64,000 bases of DNA, taken from assembly GCF_008831285.2 (NCBI RefSeq), contig NC_045138.2:32955934-33019933 (forward strand). Reading direction: 5' to 3'. Of the stretch, positions 24,981 to 37,400 are shown piece by piece. A program made the position numbers and the translations under genes. The DNA is from Nymphaea colorata (lineage: Eukaryota; Streptophyta; Magnoliopsida; Nymphaeales; Nymphaeaceae). Each line of letters starts with the position of its first letter. Within the stretch, counting starts at the first letter, position 1. A model generated the notes under the pieces. It did not search any database. It had not been told where the DNA came from and saw only the letters and a program-made list of their open reading frames with translations.

Positions 24981-25870
24981 AAAATCAGTTGCAAAGAACG
25001 CTGTGATAAGATCGTTTATAACTGATCCAGGTCATAAGCAAATTATATCAGCAAAGGAAGGAACCTGAAAAAATTGTTCACACGAAGTGACTAATCTGAA
25101 AAAAGAAACAGGGAACAACCTTCACACTTGAGCACACTAAACAGCTCCTTGCCTGCAGCAAAACCATTGTAATAAGATGAAAAGCTATGACACGATGAAC
25201 TAAATTTGGTGCACATCAACAAAATCAGTTGCAAAACATGCTGCAATAAAAGTTCTCTTATAAACAGGATCCAGGTTAAGAAAAATTGTTCATACGCAGT
25301 GGTGACTGAACTGAAATTAGAAACAGTGTACCATATTCACACTTTGCACCATTCAAATAGCCCTTTGCCCGCACAAGCTCCATCTTTATTCATCTTGAAG
25401 CAGTTTCTATAATCAGATGAAAATCTCACAGCATTCAAGAAAGTTGGTGGTTTGGGTATTAAAGCCCACACATAAATAAAATCAGTTGCATAGAACGCTA
25501 TTGATAAAATAGTTTGTAACAGATTCAAGTTAGAAGCACATGAAGCAGCAAAGGAAAGAGCCTGAAATAGTTGTTCAGTGAAATGTGACTGACCTGAAAA
25601 AGAAACAGAGTAAAATCTCCTTGCCTGCGGCAATCATTGTAATAACGCCTGAACATCAACAAACTCAGTTGCAAAAAAATTGTTACAATAAGAAAAGATC
25701 CAGGTCACAAGCAAATTATACCAGCAAAGAAAAGAGACTTAAAAACTGTTCACATGAAGTGGCGACTGATCTGAAAAGAGTTACAGGTACAATTTTCATG
25801 CTTTCTCATTTCTAAGGTAGCTCTTTGACCGTACATGCTCCATCTTTGTTCATCTTGAAGCAGTTAGTGC
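24981..25870. repeat. Diverged tandem repeat, four copies in a dimeric arrangement
   Basis: Copies begin with AAA(A/C)TCAGTTGCA at about 24981, 25221, 25478 and 25661. Each then has a 'GATCCAGGT' block, a 'GTTCA..CGAAGTG' block and an 'AGAAACAG' block. Copies 1 and 3 share a tail with CCTTGCCTGC and CATTGTAATAA. Copies 2 and 4 share a tail with CTCCATCTTT and TTCATCTTGAAGCAG. The basic arrangement is therefore a two-unit repeat of about 440-500 bp, present twice. The array lies 3' of the minus-strand gene at 26428-28341. I see no coding function. Confidence 0.75.
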
Positions 25871-26427
25871 TCATAAAGCATAAGAGAGAACAGGGTTGGA
25901 AGCATTTTCAACGTTGAATAAGGACCAATCTGAAATGAGAAACGACACAGAGATCGCTCAAAACCCTTTGCACAAAGCCAAAGTAGAACTACACTTGAAG
26001 TCGATCTTTATTTTTGTGGGGATCATCGTCTGAATCAGAAACTTCCCTAATATTAACTCTATCTGCACTCCTGTATATTTATGTATCTTATCCCTTGCAG
26101 ATCTAACGTCGCTAAGAAAAAGGCGCAGTGCAGCATACGTAGAATGACAGACTAAGGAAACATCACGGACTCATTGAATGCTGAATGATATACATGCGAC
26201 GATTGTAATAAAAAAACCTTGTTCTTTCACATCTCAACGAAGTAGTTTATATATTTTCAATTCTTTCTTCATCCGTTCAGGTTCAACATTATTGTACCAT
26301 CAATAGTATATATGATGATAGCACACTAAACTTTGCACGATTATCATAACAGTAAAAAAAAAAAAAAAACAATGGGAATCATGAACTAGTTACATTCATA
26401 TCGTCTTATTCGAAGTCTCTGACTGTT

Positions 26428-28341
26428 TCATTCTTCCACAAAAGAGAGGGGATCAAGCGATCTACTTGATACCAATTCATCTTCCTGAAAGTATGATAAC
26501 ATCCCAATGCGGTCTACAGCTCTCTTGACGCAGCCTGAATCACGAGGGCTTTCTGGCGTCGTTCGGATTGTTCTGATCTTGGGAAGAAGATTGGCCATGG
26601 CGGTGACTGGAGATTCTTGCATCCACATCTTCCGACGGGGTGCCGGACTTTCCTGCTCAGGTTTCTGGGGAGTTACAGGCTCTCCATTGTCAACCGTTCC
26701 ATTATCGGCGTCAAGAACCTCCTTCGCTGGTTGTCTTCTAGCCTCCCCTCCTGTTTTCTTAGCTACTTCCTTTCTGCTTGCCTGCAACGACTGTTTGCCT
26801 ATGACTTTCAGGTTAGTCTGTGAGCCACATGCAGCTACGCCTTTTTTAGACACGGTAGAAGTCTTAACATACCGGCTGCCGACGACCCTCGAGCTTTTCA
26901 TATTCCCAGCCACTGGTTTTCTTCCGCCGCCAGCTTCTTCTCCCTGAAAGAGGGTTTTAGGCTGTGTTAAATTGATAACTCCATCTCTCTTCACAGGTTT
27001 TTTCGATCCAACCGTCAAGAATCCCGGAGTTTTTGAGATCGATGGTCGTGGTTTTTTTGGACTCAAGCTTGAGCTTCTTGGACCTTTAGCTTTCTCAATA
27101 CCTTCCTTGGGCAACTTGTAGTAGCACGATTTCCGGCGAATTTGCAGCGAGGCGATCGGTTGATCAGGAACTTTCCCGGAGTAGTCTCTTCGGCCGATAC
27201 CTGCTACATTGTCTGGGAAGAGAGTCTTAGGCTGTGTTAAATTGGTAAGTCCATCTCTCTTCACAGGTTGTTTCGATCCAACCGTCAAGAATCCCGGAGT
27301 TTTTGAGACCGATGGTCGTGGTTTTTTAGGACTCAAGCTTGAGCTTCTCGGACCTTTAGCCTTCTCAACACTTTCCTTGGGCAACTTGTAGTAGCACGAT
27401 TTCCGGCGACTTTGTAGCGAGGCGATCGGTTGATCAGGTACTTTTCCGGAGTAGTCTCTTCGGCCGCTACCTGCTACATTGTCTGGGAAGAGAGCCTTAG
27501 GTTTGGCTAATGTGGTAACATCGGCTTTTCTTACCGGAACTTTTGCTCCAACTGTGGGGAAACCACTGATTTTGAAAATCCGTGGCGCAGGTTTTCGAGG
27601 ACTGAGGCTCAGACTCCTCGAGACTTTCCTCATTTCCTTTTGCTCTTCTAAAGGAAGCCTTGTGAAGCAAGATTTACGGCGGTCTTGCTGGAATCTGGTT
27701 GGCGGTTCCTGCAACTCCACCATTTTCTTATGCAAGGATGCGACGCCCGTCATGAACTTGGCCGCCACAATTCTTCCCCGCCTCACCGGCTGCTTCACGC
27801 AGGCTGCAGTCTGGAGATTGCAGGAATCTCCAACCATGACCTCCACTTCCCGCTTCTTTTCCTTTTCTCCCTTGTTCTTTTCACATTCTGCATGCTGCTT
27901 CCCCTGTGCCTGCCCCTCTGCTTCGGCAGCCGCTGCTTGTTGGAGTCGGAGCTCGGCCAATTTTCCCGTCAAACGCCTGATCTGGTTCTCAATATCTTCG
28001 ATCCCTGCAGAAATCCTGTCGCTCTCGGACGTGTTCTTGGCCGCAGAAGAAACACCATTTTTCAGGATCGATTTCAAGGGCTTCTCCACAGTGGTTCCAG
28101 ATTGAGGCTTAAGCGGCTTCTGCGGCCGCCAAGAATAGGCAACCGATGAGAAAGCGTCCGGGCTCCGGTTTTCCTTGCCGGAGTCCGATTCCATCGAATC
28201 GAAGAAGCTCGGCCGAGGTGACCCCCACGAGACGTTTACGGTGGCCATCTCTTCTTTGTCCTCTTCTTCATCATCAGAAAAGGCGGCGTTGTCGAAAACA
28301 TGAATGTTTGGGGTATCCGTGGCTTCGGTGAACGCCAACAT
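26428..28341 (-). CDS. Basic repeat-containing protein of unknown function, probable mitotic role
   Basis: Intronless frame of 637 residues, start at 28341. I do not recognise a named family. The N terminus (about 1-35) is acidic (TPNIHVFDNAAFSDDEEED). Residues about 105-150 form a short predicted coiled coil (IEDIENQIRRLTGKLAELRLQ) followed by an Ala/Glu/Lys-rich stretch. From about 222 to 485 there are three tandem repeats of about 90 residues. Each starts with RRKSC(Y/F), followed by SLSP(K/R)KP(R/A)P, GF.TVG(S/A)K.PV(K/R), and (in the first two) LFPDNVAG.GRRDYSGKVP. The C terminus contains TPQKP, ESPVTAMANLLPKI and a final KRAVDRIGMLSYFQEDE helix. The many basic SP/TP sites fit a cyclin-dependent kinase target or a microtubule- or chromatin-associated protein. 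Two MSA-type elements upstream support G2/M expression. The function is inference. No lesion is seen. Confidence 0.85.
   Translation of the reverse strand: MLAFTEATDTPNIHVFDNAAFSDDEEEDKEEMATVNVSWGSPRPSFFDSMESDSGKENRSPDAFSSVAYSWRPQKPLKPQSGTTVEKPLKSILKNGVSSAAKNTSESDRISAGIEDIENQIRRLTGKLAELRLQQAAAAEAEGQAQGKQHAECEKNKGEKEKKREVEVMVGDSCNLQTAACVKQPVRRGRIVAAKFMTGVASLHKKMVELQEPPTRFQQDRRKSCFTRLPLEEQKEMRKVSRSLSLSPRKPAPRIFKISGFPTVGAKVPVRKADVTTLAKPKALFPDNVAGSGRRDYSGKVPDQPIASLQSRRKSCYYKLPKESVEKAKGPRSSSLSPKKPRPSVSKTPGFLTVGSKQPVKRDGLTNLTQPKTLFPDNVAGIGRRDYSGKVPDQPIASLQIRRKSCYYKLPKEGIEKAKGPRSSSLSPKKPRPSISKTPGFLTVGSKKPVKRDGVINLTQPKTLFQGEEAGGGRKPVAGNMKSSRVVGSRYVKTSTVSKKGVAACGSQTNLKVIGKQSLQASRKEVAKKTGGEARRQPAKEVLDADNGTVDNGEPVTPQKPEQESPAPRRKMWMQESPVTAMANLLPKIRTIRTTPESPRDSGCVKRAVDRIGMLSYFQEDELVSSRSLDPLSFVEE
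26945..27690 (-). repeat. Three in-frame tandem repeats inside the coding region
   Basis: Two copies are nearly identical at DNA level with a period of exactly 270 bp (GCAACTTGTA at 27111 and again at 27381). A third, upstream in the protein, is diverged and offset by about 273 bp. The period is a multiple of three, so the frame is kept. High identity of two copies points to a recent duplication or gene conversion. Confidence 0.9.
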
Positions 28342-28563
28342 TCTGATCGCCTCTTTCTGTAAAAAGAGAAACCCAAGTTTCCGATCACGAAGAAGGAGAA
28401 GAACGACAACAAGAAGAAGGTGGTCGGGTCGGATGAAACTTTTCTACACAAATGGAGTTCTTGAAAAAAACATAGAAAGAAAATAGCGCCTTGGGAGCCA
28501 ATTTTCTTTCTCTCTTTGCAATGAAGTGAGTGTGTCTCGGGGAGGGAGGGTTTAAAGGTTTCT

Positions 28564-28592
28564 TGACCGTTAGTGGAAATATAGCCGTTGGA
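28564..28592 (-). promoter_or_regulatory. Pair of MSA (M-phase-specific activator) elements
   Basis: Read on the minus strand, 28592-28582 is TCCAACGGCTA, a full match to the MSA consensus YCYAACGGYYA. 28574-28564 is ACTAACGGTCA, matching all but the first base. A TATA-like CTATATTT lies between or overlapping them. MSA elements bind three-repeat MYB (MYB3R) factors and confer G2/M expression. They lie about 225-250 bp upstream of the start codon of the 637-residue protein and point toward it. Confidence 0.75.
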
Positions 28593-31500
28593 CTTCCACC
28601 ACCGACATTGGAACGTTAGATTCTTGGGGTCAGATCAATCCCGGCTCTCCATTTTTCATCGATCTCTCGATGCGTTTAGGCGACGGTTCTAGGTCTCAAA
28701 TGCGTTACATATTTAATTTGTCCCGTTTAGAAGTTCTTGATGCTTCCACAGAAACTATGATAATGATTCTCTTTGACGCAGAGGAGGCAAGGCCTTTGGC
28801 CCCTATGTACTTTGAGCTCTCATGTCATGTACCCATACATAAGGTTTATGAGCTTGTGTCATCTTCAGTAGCATTACAGTTCTACTACTCAAATATGGTT
28901 TTGTCTGCCTTATAAACAGCCATGCACATTCACATGGACACTCACATAAAACACTCACACACACATATCAAAGAACTAGAAGCACTTGCACACTAACATG
29001 TAACTATATGCATAAATGTCAACAAGATAGAAAAGCATCCATCAAAGCATAAAATTCTTTTATGCTTTAAGAAGTGTAGGACAAAAGGGTAATCTTATTT
29101 TATAATAGATGCTCTGCCATTGCCTTTGAACAGGAAACTCGCTTACGTCAGCCATGGTTAGTGGCAAAAATGGACTGTGTCTGGACTAGATCCCAGTATA
29201 TCAAATCTCAAATATGAAAATCAGAATTCAAATCTAAATGGATCCAATAAAACGGAGTCAAATATAAATCAGAGAGCTCTGCAATATAATACATACATGG
29301 GAATTTTCTTAATGTTTAACAGATTCAACAAGAAAAGCTTTTGTCCACATTGGCGTTGAGCTAATAATCGGATTTGAATTGTCTTGCCGAATCCAATCAT
29401 TAGAAAGTCATATTCGAACCAAACATCCGATTCATCTGAACCTTTTTTTCATATCCTCATTCCTAGACTCCGGAAGATGTACGCCAAAAAGTATGATTTC
29501 ATCTGCAAGAATCAAGATTTGTAAATGCTGTCTGCCCTTTTCCAAACTTGGTCGATATTTGTTATTCTGATCGAAGTTGACCTTCGAATCAATCATCACT
29601 TCAGCAGTCTCCCACTAATTATTCCTCTCGTTTGGAAGTAAAAGAGTATTCTATCATTTGATTCCATATTAGAAAATTACAACAACTTCTTGCCCACGTG
29701 CGAGTACTTAATAGCAACCAATTGAAACAGTATATCAAGTAATTAAACTTATGATCGACCACATCATGAAGAAGAATACAATCGAAGCAAAGTATTTTCG
29801 AATAAGTTACGTCATATTCTTCTGCAGTCCTTAAATATCACTTCCACGCTGATGTTCTTCCTTTTTTCTTCTAATTTTTTGACAACCTGGAGAGTTGGTC
29901 AGGCCACAAGTCAACCATATATATATATACATACAAGTATGTTGGACTGCTTGATTTATAATTTAGTTACAATATTATACATTTTTTTATAGTATAAAAA
30001 AAAACAATAGGTCAGATTTCAGTAAAAAAATTTTCAAGGGGATTGGTGCAATAATAAGCAACCAGTTTTTGTTTTGAATTGTTAGAACGTCAACTTCCTA
30101 TACTGCAAAAAAAGGGGGGAGGTGGTATCGAATTTGCAAGTTAAAACATAGCGAATGTATCACCACCGAAAGCAGATATATTATGTTAAGGGAATATGAG
30201 GAAAGGTGAGGGCTTTGTTAAGTAGCCAACAAATACTGCACCAAAAAAATAGTCATTCAACTTTGTTCGTTGCATCATTAGTCCAGCCAAATGGACGTTG
30301 TTATGGTTTCAACCCAACGCGAACGGCATCTCACTACAATTTTTCAAAGGCCTAAATGTGTGTGGGTTGAAAAAAATGGACCTTCAATTCAAGGTCTGCA
30401 TCTCCTGATGTAACTAGTTAAGTGGAGTTGTCAAAGTAAGTTCCCATTACGGAGACAAAACACAAAAGTAAAACCCAAAAATTGAGAAAACAGAATGTTC
30501 ATACAAATTCGGAACATTCTCATTGGTGAAATAAGAAGACGACAACTGCCACTAGTCAAAGAATGCATTGGTCCAAATTAAGCATGACAGATAATCGCCT
30601 TATTTAAAGGCACATTACAAAAATATAAGCGCATATGACATGAGGGTCTTAGCCTTGTATGCGATTGCAAAGAAGTGGTGGAGCAAGACAAGCCAGTTGG
30701 TCGTCTTCTCTATTTGAACAAGATGCTTTGCTCGGATCCAGTACGAAAGTAGGTGTGGGTCCCGAACTAAACCGCGTGAATTGGTTTGCCTTTTTCCCTT
30801 TGCTTCACAAGAGGTCAAGCCAGCCGCCTGCGAGTATATCGGATTTGGACCGACTTTTTGCCTTGGGGTGTACCGAATTCAATTTGTACTGCTCTACTTC
30901 CAACAACATTTGGATTTGGACCTGCAAAGGTTTGGATATAGGGTTTGTACCGACCTATACCTGACCCGACCCGAAAGAACTGAGAAATTAAACCCGTGAA
31001 GTTGGGAGGTCAGATTCAGGTCCCATTAAATTAAAGATCTGACAGTAGCTACTAGTCTGTCCTGTCCTGATTCATCACCGTTATCATCATCAGGTAATAC
31101 CGCCTTGCACGTAAGTTATGATTCATCGTCCGTATCTTACCCCGTCGGCATCATTTAAAGACCTGTTTGACTGGGAAATGAGATAGAGACACCTTGTCCC
31201 GTGATGCCATCGCTTTAGTGTTTGCCGCCACATAGTCCACCATCTCATCCTCCCTAGTTCCATCCCAAACCAAGCAACCATAGTGGGGGGCCCTTCCGGT
31301 GCCAGCCGCTAACTCCCTTGCGTAGGGCTATCAAATTTGACCGTCAGCATTATTTCTTAAAGAAATTATGAACACGACGCTTATGGTTCACATTGACATA
31401 TATATAAATAGTCATGACGGGTCAAAATAATGAGCAAATTTTTAAATACGAATAAGTTTGAAAATGTGGAACAGAGTGTACCCAGCAGGGATGGACGAGT

Positions 31501-34365
31501 CCAAGAGGAACACGTATATTCTGTGTGAACCTTTATCTTATCTGGGGAAAGAGCCGTTCACTGCCCTTGATGTCAAACCCTTTTATTTAGGTCACTATAC
31601 TGAAAACCTCTGTTTGCTTAAACATTGCACTCATATTTAAAAGTCAAGGCTATGAAACACAGCAGACTATTTGCAATGTTGTAGAGAAAACATTGTAAGT
31701 ATTGCAAGTTCAAAACAATGAGAGGAAAAAGAGAGAAACAGAGCATGTTGGCAGAAAGTCAACCCACGTAGCAAGGCAAGGCAAAACTAAGTTCTCCATA
31801 GTCGAGCCACCTTGAGTTCGACTCAAACTCACTCAACTAAGCTCCAACTCAAACGTTTCGAGCTCGTCGAGTTCGAGTTACATAAACTCGACTTTATTAA
31901 ACTCAAGTAAGCTCAATATAAGTTTTTTTTTTTTTTTTTTTTTGGTAATGTTCAAGGTCTTAGGAAATGAATCAAGTCAAAATGAGAAGTTGATAAATTA
32001 GTTTAAATGAGTCGAGCTCGAGCAGAGAGTCTCTGAGTTGAGCTTGAGGTAACCTTCTACAGCTCGACTCAAGCTCAAACCAAACACTATGACGAAGCTT
32101 GAGCTCAACTCAGCTCGCAGCTTTATTCTAGTGGACAGCTAAAAATTGATGTTTTAAAAAAGAAAAAAAAAGGGTTGACTAGTCAACTATTCAGAGAAAA
32201 AGGGGACTCGTGGGACCCACTATTTTGTAGTCCAGTCAAGTCAAGCAGCCTCTAAATCGTCAATGTTGTGACGTGTACGCTTATTCCGTCGCCACGTAAG
32301 ACAGACCGCGTTTTCCTCGCGCAAACAGATTACGCCACCGTTTCCGTTTGAGCCTCATAACTAAAGCGCTTTGGCACTTTCTTTTGGAGCGGATTAAAAT
32401 CGATTTAGCGAAAGGTCATGTTTAATTGAAGTCCTTCTGAATCTAAAACGTTATTATCGGTTCCAAAATATGCATACTGTTAATTGTCTCTGGTTGCATG
32501 TGAAGGGATTATCAATCAGTCAAGCACATGGATTTCAAGACTGGCTAAATTATTATAACCTGGACCCGAAGTGGATCTGGATCGATATATGGACCACAAA
32601 TGCGTGTCTTCAGAAGAAACAGCGGATCGCCATACGTTACCGGGCCCCATTTTCAATGACAAGCGACATGGGGGGTGCTTGATGGTGATACTCTGTCCAG
32701 AGGATCTGAGACACACGCTTGGGGTCCATCGGTTGAAGTTACTTGGATCCTTCCCTTTTGAGGGATCCGCATCAGCTGTTGTTGATATTATAGAATGGTG
32801 ATGGCCGGTGCATGAAAAAAAAAAAAAAATTTCTTCATTTGTTTTTAGCTTAAGTTTATTATTATGGCTAATGTTGGTTCCGTGTTTGATTGACAATAGG
32901 ATATGAAAAAGCGACCACGGTTTCGTACCTTTCATATTTGAATCGTAGCCCAATCCATGTCAAATTAAGCAATTACATCGGATCGTAGTAGTTTGATTAA
33001 TGGACATCCTTATCTCCAAAATACGTGACAGCTTATACCGAGCTGGAGAACAACTACTTGCAGCCCTAGAAATGTGCAATATTGCCAGGTCAAACACGTG
33101 CAACGTCCGTTCTCCTCACCAACTCAACTCAGTGAGAACCAATCTGTCATTCACACACACATATGGAAACCGAACCAAACTTGCGATCGGGATTAGTCCC
33201 CATAATGATGGATAAGGCATATTGCATGGTGGGAAAAGTTCCCACGTTCACATTATTGGCGGGGATAAGACCGGATAATCTTATCCGCTGGAGATTCTCC
33301 CAGATTTTCGTTTCTAAGTTTGCTCGCGAGAATCAGGAAATTTTAGGAAGTTTCTTCGCCAGTTTATGAAGGGTGGATATGTTAATTAGGGACATTTATG
33401 AGCAGCTTCTTCACTCCGACTGGTGAACTGTCACTCTTCAATTACAGATGAACAACGGGGGTCAATGGATGTTGAAACATCCTTGGTCTGATGCAGAACC
33501 ACAATTTTGCCACCGTTAGGTTTCTCTTTGTTTTCTTTTTTTGTGCTTAAAGGTTGACATAGCGCTGCCACCAAGAATTGAAGGTTGTTTCAAGGTCTCA
33601 AACACCAGTTTCACTCTAATTCAAACACAAAATCGGATGACATAGCGCTGCTCCTTTAGCCTTAACACCTTGTTACAACCGTGATCCTCTTCAAAGGCTT
33701 GTTTGTTGGACCACTGAATAAAAAAGGCCTTTTAGGTGAGTGGTAGACATGGGGGAGAGATCCCGAGAACGCGGATGTTCCTCCCCATTAACCCCTGCCT
33801 CCAAGGTCCAATCTAGATGGGAAGTGAGATAATCTTCAAGTACTAGAGCGACCTGCTATGATATTAGTTATACATTTTCTCACCTACCACATGCTGCGCT
33901 AATTGTTTCACACCGTCCTAATTGAATATAAGGTGCGAAAAGGTATGTACCCTACAAAAAGTATCTCTTGTTCATACAGAAAAAAAAAAAAAAGACAACT
34001 TTTCGGTAAGTTAAAATTGAAAATAAAGAAAATAAAATGAGTACAAAAGATCTATCTTGTTTAAATTACAAAAGCATCTCCCTTCTTAAACCGATTCAAA
34101 ATGTGGGGTCGGATCATCTAAAAAGGGAGCTGACGGTGGCGGCAAAAATGGAAAACCAGCCGAACTATTATTAATGGCAAGCTCGTAAATTCTCCAGTAA
34201 ACGGGCCCACTTTGCAGAGTCGGGCGAGACTCCCCGACGGACGGATTCTGCGCCGACGGCGTTCACACCGTCCGTTGACTCCTCCATGGAGTCTTCAATT
34301 TTGCTGATCTGGATTTGAGATAATTATCCAAACTGCAAGTTAACAATCCCTGCCCGCATCTGCTC
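28593..34365. other. Long intergenic region without a supported gene
   Basis: About 5.8 kb between divergent genes. It is AT-rich with scattered open frames under about 145 codons, none of them recognisable. It contains the inverted-repeat element at 31795-32135 and a poly-T run at about 31925-31945. Near 30930-30980 there is a GACCCGACCCG-type repeat fragment. The last part is the STP promoter, with a W-box-like TTGACT at about 34275. Confidence 0.45.
31795..32135. repeat. Inverted-repeat element rich in GAGCTCGA / ACTCGA motifs
   Basis: The left arm (about 31795-31920) and right arm (about 31985-32135) are loosely complementary and built from short motifs such as GAGTTCGA, GAGCTCG and CAAGCTCAA. 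They flank an AT-rich centre with a poly-T run. It looks like a decayed MITE. Ends and target duplication could not be fixed. Confidence 0.5.
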
Positions 34366-34373
34366 TATAAATA
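34366..34373 (+). promoter_or_regulatory. TATA box of the STP transporter gene
   Basis: TATAAATA in the context CTCTATAAATAGATG, about 110 bp upstream of the ATG at 34480. It is followed by a CT-rich leader (CTTCCGTCTTTCC) typical of plant 5' UTRs. Confidence 0.75.
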
Positions 34374-34479
34374 GATGCTTCTGCTTCCGTTCCACTTCCG
34401 TCTTTCCTACCTCCTTCTTCTTCTGCTTCCTTTTCTCTGATTTCGGCTCTCCGACAAGTGTTTTACAGGAGAACGGGAG

Positions 34480-37400
34480 ATGGCTGGTGGAGGGTTCGCC
34501 CACACCGGCGTGGTCAAGGACTACGCCGGGAAGGTCACTCTGTTCGTCGTTTTCACGTGTATCGTGGCCGCCACCGGTGGTCTCATCTTCGGATATGATA
34601 TCGGGATATCAGGTCCGCCAAATTCATAAGTTTGTTGATTATCTTCTCCAGCTTTCTGACTGTTCATGTTCTCTGCTATTATTCTGGAATTTTGGTGTCT
34701 GAAGCCAGCACTTCGTGATTCGTGTAGAGACCTCAGACGATCGAGTGTTCTTCTAACTTCTCTTGTCAGAGAATTTGCTAGTGTTTGTCCGTTTCATATT
34801 TCCATGAGCAATTCGGATGAAATTTTCTTGCTCTGTTCATAGTTTGAGGTGGAGGAATAAACATTCAGAGAATAGCGGCTTCCGAAAATTAAATTATTTA
34901 TTTTTTTTAATCTTTAAGAACGAGTCAGCTTACATCTCTCAAAAGTTCCCCATTTTTTGTCATCTATTTACCTTAATTTTAATTCTGCAGATCAGTTTCT
35001 CTAACAGTTTTTCTCATCCGGATTGTAGGTGGAGTGACGTCTATGGATCCATTCCTGAAACGGTTCTTCCCTTCCGTATACAAGAAAATGCAAGAAAACA
35101 AGAACACGAACCAATACTGCAAGTTCGACAGCCAGCTTCTTACAACATTCACTTCATCTCTTTACGTTGCCGGTTTGATCGCCTCCTTCTTCGCCTCGAC
35201 GGTCACTCGTGTTTTCGGGCGAAAGCCGTCAATGCTTTTCGGCGGCATGACTTTTCTGGTCGGTGCGGCCGTCAATGGTGCCGCTAAGGACGTTGCCATG
35301 CTCATTATCGGTCGTATCCTTCTGGGTATAGGCGTTGGATTCGCAAATCAGGTGAGAAGGCAACAAAATTTTCTTCCCCTTCGTGCTAGTGTCATCCCTC
35401 TTTTCCCTCATTCTGGCGCAGCTTTTCGTTTCTTCCTTTGGACAGTCAGATTAAAAGCCAATAATGTGTTTTCACTGACCGACAAATTCAGAAAAAGTGG
35501 TTTCTATTTTTGTTGCTTCGTCTCTGGTGTTCGCTGACTCTTCAAAACACAATTCTTCTGAAACTTTAAATTCCGGCTAAGAGATTATTTGTGAATCTGC
35601 TGCTTGTTCCACTTTTTGTTTTTCGTCGGACTCGAAAATGCCTTCCACTTTTAGGGGCTTCGTCCAATCTTCCTTAGTGGGTCCTGTTGTGCCCACCTTT
35701 GGCCATTGTTGTTTGAATAATTTTCTCTTTCATTTGTTTGATACGGCAAAGACTTTGAAACGGGCGCAATATTATGGACGACTTTATAGTTTGTACGATT
35801 TCCTCAGCTTGTAATTTTCTGGCTCCATAGACATTATTTTCCTCGTGGCTGAATATTTTACCATAGCAAGAATCATCGCATTCTGTTACCGTCGTAATAT
35901 TTTAAGCTATCCTTGCAGCGATGTTTGATATTTTTGGTTAGGTAAGTAATGCAATGAACAAGTCAACGACTTGTAATTTTTTCTTTTCGAAAGTATCGCT
36001 TACCTTTAAAGATAGTCTTCTTCATTTTTAAAGTATTTACTCTTAACCGTCCTTGTCCACCAGTTGATGAACCTATCTTTTTTTTTTTCCTCGTTAAAAA
36101 CATTGTGTTCAGACCAATTTTTCTCCTCAAAGGACAATATATTCTCCTAACCTAACAGCCTTTTAAATTCTTAACATTGAAGCACACAGTTCATGAATCT
36201 TCCATCTGCTATAATAAGAATTATGCGCTCTGGTCTCTTTATGCAAAATAAGTTTATCTTACTTGGAAATGGCACCTTTATATAAAGAAAGAGAGAGATG
36301 GTCAAGATTTTTATGATTATTTATCTACCAGCTCTCCTCCCTTCGATATGATTGCTGATGAAGTTACCTACTCTTGCCTTTGACTCTGCAGTCGGTACCA
36401 GTCTACCTCTCGGAAATGGCTCCCCCAAAGATCCGAGGGGCACTCAACATCGGCTTCCAACTCTTTATCACAATCGGCATCCTTGTAGCCAACCTCGTCA
36501 ACTATGGCACCAACAAGATCAAAGCGGGTTGGGGTTGGCGTCTCAGCCTGGCCTTGGCAGCGGTGCCCGCCATCATCATGACCGTTGGTTCCGTCTTCCT
36601 CCCGGACACCCCCAACTCTCTCATTGAAAGGGGCCACCACGAAAAGGCCAGACGGATGCTTCAACGCATTCGCGGCACCACTAATGTGGAGGAGGAGTAC
36701 CAGGACCTCGTTCTCGCTAGCGAGGCCTCCAAACAAGTCAAACACCCCTGGGCTAACATCTTGAAGCGGAAGTACCGGCCGCAATTGGTCATGGCCCTCG
36801 CCATCCCCTTCTTCCAGCAGCTCACAGGCATTAACGTGATCATGTTCTATGCTCCTGTGCTGTTCAAGACCATTGGCTTTGGCAGCAATGCCTCGCTCGT
36901 GTCCGCTGTCATCACTGGGGGCGTGAACGTCGTGGCTACATTGGTGTCCATTTACTCGGTGGACAAGTATGGAAGACGATTCCTTTTCCTCGAGGGTGGA
37001 ATCCAGATGTTCATCTGTCAGGTACGTCTTTGGGGACTTCTAATAGTGTGCTATGATGCTTCGTTTGCTGGTACTGACTCCGTGTGGTCAATTGACGAGA
37101 TCGAAGAACAGATAGAGCATGTTACGTGTTTTAGACTTGTCTTTGGGGCTTTTATTACTGTGTCATGACTTGTAGGTTAGCTTTCAAGGAGCAGGGTTTT
37201 ATGGCTGCTAGTAAATGGCTTTGTAATGCCTAAGAACATGCAAATACGGATGTCGAATTCGGTTAGAAATTAAAATGTGACAAATTTGATTTCCATCGAG
37301 TATTAAACCCTGTTGTTGCTTACAATCCCATCTCTTCAGCTTCCATGTTCTCCTTCATGCACCCTTTATCTCATAACACTATTAACACAATCTCTAAGAA

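Noticed and set aside
26507-28149. Plus-strand open frames of up to 208 codons opposite the 637-residue gene
   Set aside because: Mirror the in-frame repeats of the real minus-strand gene and have no family signature.
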